Translations under genes and position numbers: made by a program
Notes under the pieces: generated by a model
Database searches by the model: none
Seen by the model: the letters and a program-made list of their open reading frames with translations, nothing else
Told to the model about the DNA's origin: nothing
Source: Rickettsiales bacterium
Lineage (GTDB): Bacteria; Pseudomonadota; Alphaproteobacteria; Rickettsiales; UBA8987
Assembly (NCBI GenBank): GCA_020630095.1
Contig: JAHDCD010000005.1
Coordinates: 17,358 to 81,357, forward strand
Reading direction: 5' to 3'
DNA: 64,000 nt
Shown: one piece after another, positions 8,551 to 16,776 of the stretch
Layout of the letters: every line of letters starts with the position of its first letter
Numbering within the stretch: position 1 is the stretch's first letter

Positions 8551-9734
8551 TTTAACTCCCCTAAAATGGTTTTTGCGGCATCTAAAATATCTTCAGCATC
8601 TTCAAGTCCTACATAAAAGCGTAATGATGTTCCTTCATGTTTCCAAGATTTGCGCATTGGCTTTGGATTAAACGCGATAATTAAACTTTCAAAGCCACCC
8701 CAAGATGCGCCAACAGAGAATATATTCTGTTTTTTAATTGCATTACTTAGTGTTTTTGTATCATATTTTGCCTTTAAAGTAATGGCAAAAAGTGATGTGA
8801 AGCCGGTGAAGTATTTTTTATATAGCTCGTGGTATTTGTCTGACTCAAGTGCGGGGAAATGAATTTCGGCAATTGCGCTCTCAGATTCAAAATATTTAGC
8901 TAGTTTTAAGGCTGAATCTTGATGTTGCTTGAGCCTAGCATTCATTGAGCGTAAACCGCGTAAGGCAAGTGAGCAATCGTAGGCGGAAACAGATTGCCCT
9001 AAAATTTGGTACATTCTGAATAAAGCTTTTTTATGTTTTGGGCCGAATAGAATTGCGCCCATTAGTATATCTGAATGGCCGCCAGCGTATTTTGTTATAG
9101 CATTTATTGAGATATCAATTCCGTGTTCTAGTGGTTTGAAGAAAAGTGGCGTTGCCCAGCTATTATCAAAAATAGTTATGCAGTTGGCATTTTTAGCTTC
9201 TTTAACTAGTTTGTCGATATCTTGAATTTCAAAGGTTAATGAGCCTGGGCTTTCTAAGAAAACTAGTTTTGTGTTTTCTTTTAAATGTGGCTTAATTGAG
9301 GTTTCATCAACGCTGTAATAGCTTACTTCAATGTTATTGCGTTTTAAGTAATGCTCTGCGAAACGGCGTGTTGGGCCATAGATATTATCCGTTAGTAAAA
9401 TATGGTCGCCGGCTTTGCATAGCGCCATCAAAGTAACGGTAATAGCGTTTAAGCCTGATGGGGTTAGTAGACAGTGATCTGCATCTTTGCCTTCAATTTC
9501 TTTTAATGCGTCTTGTAAGGCGAAATGTGTATCCGAACCGCCGATGCCGTATGTTATGTCTGGCGTGTCGCCTTCTTCGCGTGAATTGTAATGGTTTGTA
9601 CCACTTTCAGCAGATTCAAAGCTTTCTAAGTCTGGATAAATAACAGTAGATGAGTGGATAATAGGAGGGTTAACACAGCCGTTCTGTTTGGCTGTATTTC
9701 TACCTGATTTAACTATTTTTGTTGCCTCTTTCAT
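8547..9734 (-). CDS. metC: Cystathionine beta-lyase (PLP-dependent)
   Basis: A 395-residue cysteine/methionine-metabolism PLP enzyme that splits cystathionine to homocysteine, pyruvate and ammonia. The PLP lysine lies in NAITKYAGGHSD near residue 220, the aspartate that contacts the cofactor is in TIFDNSWATP, and YGIGGSDTHFALQDAL is the usual N-terminal signature. The TKYxxGHSD form favours beta-lyase over gamma-synthase. Placement ahead of divK-cckA with a four-base overlap is odd and suggests co-expression with the cell-cycle genes. Confidence 0.9.
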   Translation of the reverse strand: MKEATKIVKSGRNTAKQNGCVNPPIIHSSTVIYPDLESFESAESGTNHYNSREEGDTPDITYGIGGSDTHFALQDALKEIEGKDADHCLLTPSGLNAITVTLMALCKAGDHILLTDNIYGPTRRFAEHYLKRNNIEVSYYSVDETSIKPHLKENTKLVFLESPGSLTFEIQDIDKLVKEAKNANCITIFDNSWATPLFFKPLEHGIDISINAITKYAGGHSDILMGAILFGPKHKKALFRMYQILGQSVSAYDCSLALRGLRSMNARLKQHQDSALKLAKYFESESAIAEIHFPALESDKYHELYKKYFTGFTSLFAITLKAKYDTKTLSNAIKKQNIFSVGASWGGFESLIIAFNPKPMRKSWKHEGTSLRFYVGLEDAEDILDAAKTILGELK

Positions 9735-9778
9735 TTACTTTTAATTTAGGTATTTATTATTTAATTACCATATTAATT

Positions 9779-10066
9779 ATGAAAGGCGAAGAACGGGAAA
9801 TATTTATTAAAAAGCTTATATATAAAGCGTGGTACAGAGGGTGCAAAGAAACCGATAGGTTAATAGGCACGTTTGCGAAGAAATACTTAAATGATTTTTC
9901 TGACGAAGAGCTGATTCAGTTTGAGAATATTTTGGATATATCGGATCAGGATTTATATAATTATCTTAATAGATCAGAACAGCCACCAGAAGATATAATG
10001 GCACTTAGTGCTTTTAAAAGATTATATGATTACGATTACTTTGCAGAAGCATTAGAAGGTGTTTAA
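9779..10066 (+). CDS. sdhE: Succinate dehydrogenase assembly factor SdhE (DUF339)
   Basis: A 95-residue protein that helps attach FAD covalently to the SdhA flavoprotein. The family signature RGxxExD is clear in WYRGCKETDRLIGTFA. The ATG at 9779 is chosen because family members begin just before the first helix; the open frame extends upstream to 9719, but that extension encodes an implausible hydrophobic leader overlapping metC's start. It is divergent from metC and convergent with the XRE regulator. No sdh genes are in the window. Confidence 0.88.
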   Translation: MKGEEREIFIKKLIYKAWYRGCKETDRLIGTFAKKYLNDFSDEELIQFENILDISDQDLYNYLNRSEQPPEDIMALSAFKRLYDYDYFAEALEGV

Positions 10067-10073
10067 TACTCCA

Positions 10074-10508
10074 TTAATCTTCTATATCGCCACTCATGCT
10101 TTTAACTAATGCTAATACGCGCTTACGAACCTTAGGTTCTTTAATTTCGTAGTAAGCTTTAATTAATGCTAGAGTTTCTTTTGAGTTTCCTTTTGCGCTG
10201 TTTTCAATTTCAGCTGAATCAAAAGAGTTCTTATTTTCAGCTAAGCCAGAACTTGCATTGTCATAATCTTCAAAGAAGTAATCAACATTAGTGTTTAAGT
10301 GGTTCGAGAATTCATATAAACGGCTAGAGCCAATGCGGTTAACACCGCGCTCATATTTTTGGATTTGCTGGAAGGTAATCCCCATTTTTTGTGCTAGAGC
10401 ATCTTGGCTTAGGCCAAGCAAGCTTCTGCGAGAACGTAGTTTTTTACCTACGTGTATATCAACTGGGTGAGATTGTTTTACTTCTTTCTTTTGGTTAAGC
10501 ATATTCAT
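10074..10508 (-). CDS. XRE-family helix-turn-helix regulator
   Basis: A 144-residue DNA-binding protein. The Cro/CI-type helix-turn-helix spans about residues 20-75 (RSRRSLLGLSQDALAQKMG, then FQQIQKYERGVNRI). The C-terminal half is charged and probably helical. This kind of single XRE protein with the ITFQQIQKYERG recognition helix is widespread in alphaproteobacteria, including Rickettsiales, and is often called a general regulator. An internal ATG two codons downstream (10502) has better spacing from the AGGA at the 5' end than the first ATG. Its target is unknown. Confidence 0.85.
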   Translation of the reverse strand: MNMLNQKKEVKQSHPVDIHVGKKLRSRRSLLGLSQDALAQKMGITFQQIQKYERGVNRIGSSRLYEFSNHLNTNVDYFFEDYDNASSGLAENKNSFDSAEIENSAKGNSKETLALIKAYYEIKEPKVRKRVLALVKSMSGDIED

Positions 10509-10722
10509 TTTCCTATGGCTTATAGCCTATTAGTATTATTCAAAAAAATTATGGAATAACTTTGGCTTAATGATGAACGTGCTTCCCTTGTTCAATAGAA
10601 AAAATTTACTAAGCCGGACCTTGGTAAGTCAAGTAGAAAAAAACAATAAATCGGCGCTGAACCTGATTTTGATGTTTATTATATACCATAAAATTGGGGT
10701 GCGTACAATAGGAAATATCCTA

Positions 10723-12087
10723 CTAATAAATGGGTACTTTTACGATGTTATTGTATTCGGTGTTGAGTTTTGATGATTCGAGTATGCGCCCGTATTTATC
10801 TACCGCACCAGAAATGCCAGAATTGGCGGAGCGAACCATAGAAATTCCATTTTCAACTGCGCGGAAGCGAGCGGCCTCAAAATGTTGATATGGACCTACG
10901 GATTCCCCGAACCATGCGTCGTTAGTTACGTTAACTAGGAAATCGGCATTATCGAAATTATTTACGAATAATGGAAAGATAGCTTCGTAGCAGATTAATG
11001 GGCGGATTTTACTGCCTTGGCTGGTGATAACATTATTACCTCTTGTGCCTTGTGAGAAGTCTAACGCGCCGGGGGTGATTTTATTAATACTGTTAGGTAA
11101 ATACTTGCGGAAGGGTATAAACTCACCGAATGGTACAAGTTTTACTTTGTTATAGCGTGCGGTTATTTGGTGGTTTTCAGAGTGGCTGATAAATGAGTTA
11201 TATATTTTAACTAGAGCTGGGTTTTGTGGGTCTCTATCAAGTGTTAGTCCGCCGGTTAGAACTTCAGCACCGAAGCTTGAAAGGATTTCTTTCATGTTTG
11301 GGTCTGAATTTACAATGGATGGTAATGCTGATTCAGGAAGTAATATGAAATCGGCCTGTTCATTGTTTACTAGTTCGCCTAGTGAAATTACTTTCATTAA
11401 ATTATTACGCTGACTAGCAGGGTTGTTCTTTAATGTTTGTGGAATGTTAGGCTGAACTATTTTGAAGCTTTTATGTGAGCTTGGTTGTTCGGCATCAATT
11501 CTAAGTGAGGTAATTGTGAAGAATATTGCGGTAATTATTGCGGTGGCTATTTTACCTTTTGTTGGAAGCTTTATTAGTAGGTAGCTGGCTAGAATTAATA
11601 AGAAACCCATGCCGTAAATTCCTACATAATATAGGCCTTGCATTAAATATTCAGAAGCGCCTAAGCTATAGGCACTTAGGTTCCACGGGAAGCCATAGAA
11701 AACTATGCTTCGTAAATGTTCGGCAATGAACCAAAGTGATGCGAATATTAGGCCATTAATAGTTATGCTGTTACGTTTGAATTTGTTATAAGTCCAGCCG
11801 ATTAAGCCAATATAAATGGCTAATATAGCTGGCATTAGTGAGATGGTGATGGGAATCATGAACCAGAAGCGTTCAATATCTACTAGGAAGCTATTGTTAA
11901 TCCAGTAAGTAGAGCCAATGAAATAGCCAAAGCCGAATAGCCAACCTATGCGAAAGCCTCTAGAATCAGGTGTATCTAGCTGTTTTAGTAAATACCAAAG
12001 GCACGGGATAATTGCGGGTAAGAAATGGAATGGGGCGAATATTAGATTAAATAATAATCCTGCTATTATTAGCCCCAAACTTCTCAT
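10723..12087 (-). CDS. lnt: Apolipoprotein N-acyltransferase
   Basis: The inner-membrane enzyme that adds the third acyl chain to lipoproteins. At 454 residues it has an N-terminal block of about six membrane segments followed by a periplasmic nitrilase domain. The catalytic triad is visible: Glu in LLPESALPS, Lys in RYNKVKLVPFGEF and Cys in ICYEAIF. Its ATG directly abuts the TAA of the SPFH gene, so it is the last gene of an nfeD-qmcA-lnt operon. In many alphaproteobacteria lnt is paired with corC/ybeY instead, so this linkage is unusual. Confidence 0.95.
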   Translation of the reverse strand: MRSLGLIIAGLLFNLIFAPFHFLPAIIPCLWYLLKQLDTPDSRGFRIGWLFGFGYFIGSTYWINNSFLVDIERFWFMIPITISLMPAILAIYIGLIGWTYNKFKRNSITINGLIFASLWFIAEHLRSIVFYGFPWNLSAYSLGASEYLMQGLYYVGIYGMGFLLILASYLLIKLPTKGKIATAIITAIFFTITSLRIDAEQPSSHKSFKIVQPNIPQTLKNNPASQRNNLMKVISLGELVNNEQADFILLPESALPSIVNSDPNMKEILSSFGAEVLTGGLTLDRDPQNPALVKIYNSFISHSENHQITARYNKVKLVPFGEFIPFRKYLPNSINKITPGALDFSQGTRGNNVITSQGSKIRPLICYEAIFPLFVNNFDNADFLVNVTNDAWFGESVGPYQHFEAARFRAVENGISMVRSANSGISGAVDKYGRILESSKLNTEYNNIVKVPIY

Positions 12088-13011
12088 TTAGGCCTTCTTT
12101 TTAACTGCATCAAATACAGTTAAAGCTTGTGCTACCATGCTACCGGCATCGTTAGCGTTTGCAGGGACAATTAATGTATTTCCTTCTTTCGCTAAGTTAG
12201 CGAAGGCATCAACATATTTTTCAGCAACTTGAAGGTTTACTGCATCTTGTCCGCCTTTTGATTGGATAGCTTTTGCTACCTTTTCAATTGCTTCAGATGT
12301 TGCATCTGCAATGGCGCGTACGGCATTTGCTTCACCTTCTGCGCGGTTAATTTGGTCAAGTTTTGATGCTTCAGATTCTAATACAACTTTCTGTTTATTA
12401 CCTTCTGCGATGTTAATATCATATTGGCGCTTACCTTCAGATTCTAGAATCTCAGCGCGTTTTTGACGTTCCGCTTTAGCTTGTAATTCCATTGCTTCTT
12501 GGATTTCTGCTGGCGGAATCATGTCCTTAATTTCGTAACGCATACATTGTACGCCCCAACTTGTAGAGGCTTCGTTGATTACGGAAACTATTGAAACGTT
12601 TAATGCTTCTCTGTCCTCAAAGGTTTTCTCGAATTGCATTTTACCAATTTCTGCACGCATTGTAGTTTGTGCTAATTGGCTAATTGCTAAGAAGTAATTT
12701 GATACACCGTAAGATGCCGCCTTAGCATCAATTACACGTACATATAATACGCCATCAATTCTTAATGATACGTTGTCCGATGTAATTGCAGTTTGTTGGT
12801 CGATATCTATTACCTGCTCTTTTAGCGAGTGCTTATAGCTCACTTTTTGAACAAATGGGATTAGGAAAACTAGGCCGGCATCTAGTACGCGGTCGAATTT
12901 ACCTAAGGTTTCAACAACCCATGCTTCTTGTTGTGGTACAATTTTTACTGAGCGGTAAATTACAATTAATGCAATAAAACCGATGATTATTCCTGCTCCG
13001 AAATCTGGCAT
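12088..13011 (-). CDS. qmcA: SPFH/stomatin-like membrane protein (QmcA type)
   Basis: A 307-residue paraslipin-type protein. An N-terminal membrane anchor (about residues 3-22) is followed by the SPFH domain, starting at VPQQEAWVVETLGKFDRVLD, and by a charged coiled coil rich in AEG and ESE motifs (about 180-240), as in QmcA. Family members oligomerise and organise membrane microdomains or modulate membrane proteases. It lies 34 bases after the NfeD gene, the usual partner pair. Confidence 0.92.
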   Translation of the reverse strand: MPDFGAGIIIGFIALIVIYRSVKIVPQQEAWVVETLGKFDRVLDAGLVFLIPFVQKVSYKHSLKEQVIDIDQQTAITSDNVSLRIDGVLYVRVIDAKAASYGVSNYFLAISQLAQTTMRAEIGKMQFEKTFEDREALNVSIVSVINEASTSWGVQCMRYEIKDMIPPAEIQEAMELQAKAERQKRAEILESEGKRQYDINIAEGNKQKVVLESEASKLDQINRAEGEANAVRAIADATSEAIEKVAKAIQSKGGQDAVNLQVAEKYVDAFANLAKEGNTLIVPANANDAGSMVAQALTVFDAVKKKA

Positions 13012-13045
13012 AATATTTATTTAGTTAGTGGTTAATGATTGTTGG

Positions 13046-13486
13046 TTATTCTTCAACGTATAGTACGTTACCTTCAATTTTTTTGATAGTAACTGGAGTG
13101 TTAATATCAATGGCTTTCTTGATGGTATTAGCTGGTTTGGCGTTCATTGTTGTGCCGCTCCATTTTACTTCGCCCCCCATTTTAGGGGTTATTTTTTTGG
13201 TAACTATTGCAGTTTCACCTATAATATTTGAGAAACTTTCACTTCCTTGGCGGATACGTTTTAATGGGCGCCATAAAAGAGCTGTATATATTGCTGTTGC
13301 TATTGCCCAGAATAAAATTTGTACGTAGCCATCTATAAGGCCAAATTGTAAGGCAAGGCCAGTAGATATTGCGCCTAAGCCTAGGAATAACAATCCGATA
13401 GGGGCGATAAAAATATCTGTAAGGATTAGCGCGCCGCCTAAGATGTACCAAAGTAATAATAAAGATTCTGTGGGAAGTCCGAACAT
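13046..13486 (-). CDS. NfeD-like membrane protein
   Basis: The short NfeD form: three or four membrane segments (residues about 5-70) followed by an OB-fold domain from about residue 85, with IIGETAIVTKKITPKMGGEV. It normally partners the SPFH protein encoded next. I choose the ATG at 13486 (MFGLPTES). The open frame reaches back to a GTG at 13519, but those extra codons are read from a GGCATAA tandem repeat and look accidental; an ATG at 13498 is also possible. Confidence 0.85.
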   Translation of the reverse strand: MFGLPTESLLLLWYILGGALILTDIFIAPIGLLFLGLGAISTGLALQFGLIDGYVQILFWAIATAIYTALLWRPLKRIRQGSESFSNIIGETAIVTKKITPKMGGEVKWSGTTMNAKPANTIKKAIDINTPVTIKKIEGNVLYVEE

Positions 13487-13493
13487 AATTTTA

Positions 13494-13507
13494 GGCATAA
13501 GGCATAA
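13494..13507. repeat. Two tandem copies of heptamer GGCATAA
   Basis: GGCATAA occurs twice head to tail, followed by GGGAATAGGCACAAGGG. A three-copy version followed by GGGAGCAAGGG lies at 32200-32220 upstream of tolQ. The repeat runs into the 5' end of the NfeD open frame. Confidence 0.7.
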
Positions 13508-13535
13508 GGGAATAGGCACAAGGGAAATTTATAAA

Positions 13536-13563
13536 TTGACGGTGTTATGGTGCGTGGTATCAT
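13536..13563 (+). promoter_or_regulatory. Candidate promoter of gmk, possibly leaderless
   Basis: TTGACG at 13536-13541 and TATCAT at 13558-13563 are spaced by 16 bases. The expected transcription start is about 13570, directly at the preferred gmk ATG (13571), so the mRNA could have almost no leader. This would exclude the ATG at 13547. Prediction only. Confidence 0.4.
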
Positions 13564-13570
13564 TTATTTT

Positions 13571-14191
13571 ATGGCGCTTGCATTAAGAAAAGGACTTTTA
13601 TTTATTATTTCATCACCTTCGGGTGCGGGTAAAAGTACGCTTTGCAAGCTGTTACTTGCCTCGGATGATAATATAAAGCTTTCAGTTTCAGCTACAACGC
13701 GTGAGCGTAGGTTAGAAGAAGTTGATGGTGTGCATTATGATTTTATTAGTCAGGATCAGTTTGATGAAATGTCTAATAATGGTGAGTTTTTAGAATATGC
13801 TACGGTGTTCCAGAACTCTTATGGTACTCCACGTGCGCCAGTTGAGGCGGCATTAGAGCGTGGTATGGATATTCTATTCGATATTGATTGGCAAGGTACG
13901 CTACAATTACAACATAGTATGAAGGAAAATGTGGTTTCTATATTTATTCTTCCGCCTTCAATGAAAGAGCTTGAGCGTAGGTTGCGCTCGCGGGCATCGG
14001 ATACGGAAGATGTTATTCAACACCGCATGAGCAGGGCGGCATCGGAAATATCTAAATGGGATCATTATGATTATGTTTTGGTGAATGATGATATTCAAGA
14101 AACGCTTGGTGAAATTAAAACAATTCTTTCAGCGGAGCGTATGAAGAAATTCCGCAATCATGGTCTAAAGTCTTTCATCGAAAAGATTTAG
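13571..14191 (+). CDS. gmk: Guanylate kinase
   Basis: Phosphorylates GMP to GDP with ATP. The P-loop is SSPSGAGKST near residue 15. The GMP-binding region shows SVSATTRERRLEEVDGVHYDF and GEFLEYATVFQNSYGTP. From the ATG at 13571 the protein is 206 residues, the normal length and N-terminus (MALALRKGLLFIISSPSGAG); the longer frame from 13547 adds eight residues and lies inside a likely promoter. It is transcribed divergently from nfeD. Confidence 0.95.
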   Translation: MALALRKGLLFIISSPSGAGKSTLCKLLLASDDNIKLSVSATTRERRLEEVDGVHYDFISQDQFDEMSNNGEFLEYATVFQNSYGTPRAPVEAALERGMDILFDIDWQGTLQLQHSMKENVVSIFILPPSMKELERRLRSRASDTEDVIQHRMSRAASEISKWDHYDYVLVNDDIQETLGEIKTILSAERMKKFRNHGLKSFIEKI

Positions 14192-14249
14192 AGTTAGGGA
14201 CAGGCGACCAATAAGCCATTCCTGCCCCACTTACTTCAAGTTCAGCTAC

Positions 14250-14269
14250 TTACTATAAAGCTATAGTAA
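14250..14269. terminator. Hairpin between gmk and the L,D-transpeptidase gene
   Basis: TTACTATA and TATAGTAA form an 8-bp perfect stem with an AAGC loop in the space between two convergent genes. A nearby imperfect pair GGGACAGG/CCTGCCCC follows the gmk stop. No strong T run is present, so termination activity is uncertain. Confidence 0.35.
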
Positions 14270-14388
14270 TACAACCTTCAGTTTAGTAACATCGGGCTGA
14301 TACATCCTATTTATAATAGTTATTTGTGTAGTCAATAGCTAAATCAAAAAATATTAAAGTATTTTATATTGCTCAACTTTTAGGTGTA

Positions 14389-15462
14389 TTAGAAATCTTT
14401 AACTATAAGATATAGTTCTTTAAGTGCAGGGCTGGATTGATAGGAAGATGCTTGTTCAAAGCCTTCTTTAACATAGCCTTCTTGGGCAAGGGTTTCTATT
14501 ATATCGGCAATTTTATCTGCGGCATTGATACAGCCTTTAGTAGCTCTAATAGAGGTGTTGGTTTTTGGCTCGGTGTAGTTATCAGGATTTTCTGGGTCTA
14601 CTGAATTGCCATGAATACGCAGTGCGTAACGGCCCATAGCGTTGGCGATGATAAATTCATTAGCCCAATATTGATTGGTATAGTCTTCATCAATAATTCC
14701 TTTTTGAGTAAGTGTAGCAAGAGCCATTGGTGAGGAGTTATCAATATTTATATAAGGCTGGCCACCAAGGATTTTCATTGGGTTAGAAAGTAGGCCGTTA
14801 ATTTTATATATGCCTTGCGGGGTAGATGAGTTAGGACGCAGGCGGGTGTTTAGTTGGTCTTTATCATCAAGGGCAGCTAAGCCCAGAACGGGAATACTTA
14901 GTTTGCCATTTAGGCCTTCAATTATGCCAAATTCTTTCCTGTTCTCAGGGAGTTTTACAGTAATTGCGCTATTATTATTTAGTTCAATATTTTCGGTATA
15001 TTCAGTGTCTTGGTTTAGTTTATTTAAGCTAGTTTGAGAAATTAGGATAATCTCACGCGTATTAGATATAAGCAGTGCAGGGATAAGTTCTTTTGCGTGT
15101 TCGCCGATATTGAATACACGCTTTTCTTGCACGTTTATAAGAATATAGTCAGAGTCTTTTAATGCGATTTCTTCCCACATATTTGGGATGATAATTTTAG
15201 ATTCTTCGCCGATTATTTTAGATGCAATGCGAGTAGCCTCACGCGAGCCGTAATTAACGCGCTTTAAAATATTAATTTCGCCATGGAACTTGGAATAATC
15301 AAAGCGTTTTATAAGGTGTTGTTTAGGGGCTTCGATATAATTCGATTTATTGAAAACTTCGGGTGTTTTAACAGGGCTAGTGTTGGAACTAATAACCACA
15401 GAAAGCACTAATGTTTGGAAGAAATTACTTAACATTAGTTGTTTGAGGAAGGTATAATTCAC
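14389..15462 (-). CDS. L,D-transpeptidase (YkuD-like)
   Basis: A peptidoglycan cross-linking or lipoprotein-attaching enzyme of the periplasm. The YkuD signature is visible near residues 290-315: the catalytic-site His in YALRIHGNSV and the nucleophile Cys in SIRATKGCINA. The N-terminus is hydrophobic and should direct export. The frame begins at GTG 15462; an ATG at 15435 (MLSNFFQTLVLSVVISS) gives a cleaner signal peptide and may be the real start. Residues 30-200 are a domain I do not recognise. It is convergent with gmk. Confidence 0.82.
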   Translation of the reverse strand: MNYTFLKQLMLSNFFQTLVLSVVISSNTSPVKTPEVFNKSNYIEAPKQHLIKRFDYSKFHGEINILKRVNYGSREATRIASKIIGEESKIIIPNMWEEIALKDSDYILINVQEKRVFNIGEHAKELIPALLISNTREIILISQTSLNKLNQDTEYTENIELNNNSAITVKLPENRKEFGIIEGLNGKLSIPVLGLAALDDKDQLNTRLRPNSSTPQGIYKINGLLSNPMKILGGQPYINIDNSSPMALATLTQKGIIDEDYTNQYWANEFIIANAMGRYALRIHGNSVDPENPDNYTEPKTNTSIRATKGCINAADKIADIIETLAQEGYVKEGFEQASSYQSSPALKELYLIVKDF

Positions 15463-15544
15463 CCTTGTTCCCGCAGGAAGTTAAGGAAAGGGCAAAAATT
15501 ATTGCAATTAGTAAAGCTTTGAACATTATAGTCTTATTATAATA

Positions 15545-15736
15545 ATGTATATTATGAGAACATTTATTTTTACAGCAATCATTGTTTTAGCATCATTAGG
15601 TTTATCTGGTTGTGAGGATAAAAAGCCTGAGCTTAGAAGCCCGTGCGTAAGTGCGGATAACGGTGTTGCTAAAAACCCTTGTGGACCTAGAACTCCAGTA
15701 AACACTTGGATGAATGATCTGCCAGAGCAGGTGTAA
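15545..15736 (+). CDS. Small lipoprotein, DUF2706-like
   Basis: A 63-residue lipoprotein with a short signal peptide and the lipobox LGLSGC, so Cys is acylated after cleavage. The mature part is only about 40 residues (RSPCVSADNGVAKNPCGPR). It resembles, from memory, the DUF2706 small lipoproteins of Rickettsia. The first ATG is at 15545; the ATG at 15554 (MRTFIFTAII) gives a more typical signal peptide. Its last A is the first base of the thrB ATG. Function unknown. Confidence 0.75.
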   Translation: MYIMRTFIFTAIIVLASLGLSGCEDKKPELRSPCVSADNGVAKNPCGPRTPVNTWMNDLPEQV

Positions 15737-16674
15737 TGGGTGTATTTACTAAGCTATCTGAATCAGATTTTTCTGAAATTTTAACTAATTATGAGATTGG
15801 TGAGTACGTTGCTCATCAGGAAATTTCTGCTGGAATACAAAATTCTAATTTCTTTTTAACTACTTCAGGCGGTAAATTTGTACTTACTGTTTACGAGGAT
15901 TATGTATCAGAAGATGAGTTGCCGTTCTTTTTGGGGTTATTATCTCACATTAATAAAGCGGGTATAAATGTTCCACAGCCTCAGGATGCTCAAGGTGAGG
16001 TATCAATAAAATATAATGATAAGAATTTAGCGATATTTTCATTGTTACAAGGTGATGAGCTTAAAAGAGTTGGTGCTAAAGATTGTACCAAAGTTGGCAA
16101 TATATTGGCAGACATTCATAATGCCACGGAAAGGTTTAATTTAAAACGTGCGAATAATTTTCATTTTGATGAGTTTGATAAGCATATTGCCGAGCTTGGT
16201 GAGTATGAGTTTATTGATGAGATAGAATCTATAAATGCAGAGCTAAAGGAGTTTTATGATTCAATAGGTGATGATATTCCAGAAGGAATTATTCATGCAG
16301 ATTTATTTAAGGATAATATTTTCTTTGATAAAAGTGGTGTGGTTACGGGGGTATTAGATTTCTATTTCGCTTGTAACGATTATTTGATATATGATTTGGC
16401 GATAACCCTTAATGCATGGGCTTTTGATGAGGGTAAAAGTTATAATATGACCAAAGGGCGTGCGCTTATAAAAGCGTATAATGAGGGAAGGCAGATATCT
16501 GATTTGGAGAAGGAATATTTTTCTAAGTTCTCGGCATTGGCGGCGCTTAGAATAATATTGTTAAGGTTATATGAAGGCAAGAATGAGGGGAAGGCGGTTA
16601 AGAATCCTCAAGAATATTTGGATAGGCTACGCTTTCATATGCAGGTAAAGAGTTTTGGAGAATATGGTGTTTAG
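15736..16674 (+). CDS. thrB: Homoserine kinase, ThrB type II (APH fold)
   Basis: Phosphorylates homoserine for threonine synthesis. The 312 residues have the aminoglycoside-phosphotransferase-like fold of alphaproteobacterial ThrB: GIQNSNFFLTTSGGKFVLTV in the N-lobe, the catalytic loop GIIHADLFKDNIFF near residue 190 and the metal-binding aspartate in GVLDFYFACND. It overlaps the lipoprotein gene by one base. Its stop is followed at once by a TTAGCG mini-repeat and a palindromic repeat. asd, which makes its pathway precursor, lies at 32.3 kb. Confidence 0.92.
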   Translation: MGVFTKLSESDFSEILTNYEIGEYVAHQEISAGIQNSNFFLTTSGGKFVLTVYEDYVSEDELPFFLGLLSHINKAGINVPQPQDAQGEVSIKYNDKNLAIFSLLQGDELKRVGAKDCTKVGNILADIHNATERFNLKRANNFHFDEFDKHIAELGEYEFIDEIESINAELKEFYDSIGDDIPEGIIHADLFKDNIFFDKSGVVTGVLDFYFACNDYLIYDLAITLNAWAFDEGKSYNMTKGRALIKAYNEGRQISDLEKEYFSKFSALAALRIILLRLYEGKNEGKAVKNPQEYLDRLRFHMQVKSFGEYGV

Positions 16675-16695
16675 CGGGGATTAGCGAGGTTTAGC
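16673..16695 (+). repeat. Degenerate TAGCGAGG/TTAGC mini-repeat after thrB
   Basis: TAGCGGGGATTAGCGAGG followed by TTTAGC begins within the thrB stop codon. It is a diverged relative of the 15-base repeat at 3586-3600 and 36494-36508. Confidence 0.45.
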
Positions 16696-16706
16696 TTTTA
16701 TCCCTT

Positions 16707-16776
16707 GTCATGCTGCGACTTGATCGCAGCATCTCCTAAATAACTATAAGATCCTGTGGTCAAGCCACAGGATGAC
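16707..16776. repeat. Palindromic repeat (GTCAT...ATGAC) overlapping a start codon
   Basis: The element starts GTCAT, contains GCTGCGACTTGATCGCAGC and GATCCTGTGGTCAAGCCACAG hairpins, and ends ATGAC. It resembles dispersed palindromic repeats of Rickettsiales and other proteobacteria. Its last five bases, ATGAC, are the start and second codon of the following methyltransferase-like gene. Confidence 0.8.

Noticed and set aside
10603..10632. TTGACT and TAAATT before the XRE gene as a promoter
   Set aside because: The -10 match is only four of six with an 18-base spacer, too weak to list as a feature.
14192..14388. Gap after gmk considered as a tRNA or RNA gene
   Set aside because: No cloverleaf, T-loop or CCA end could be found; only simple hairpins are present.
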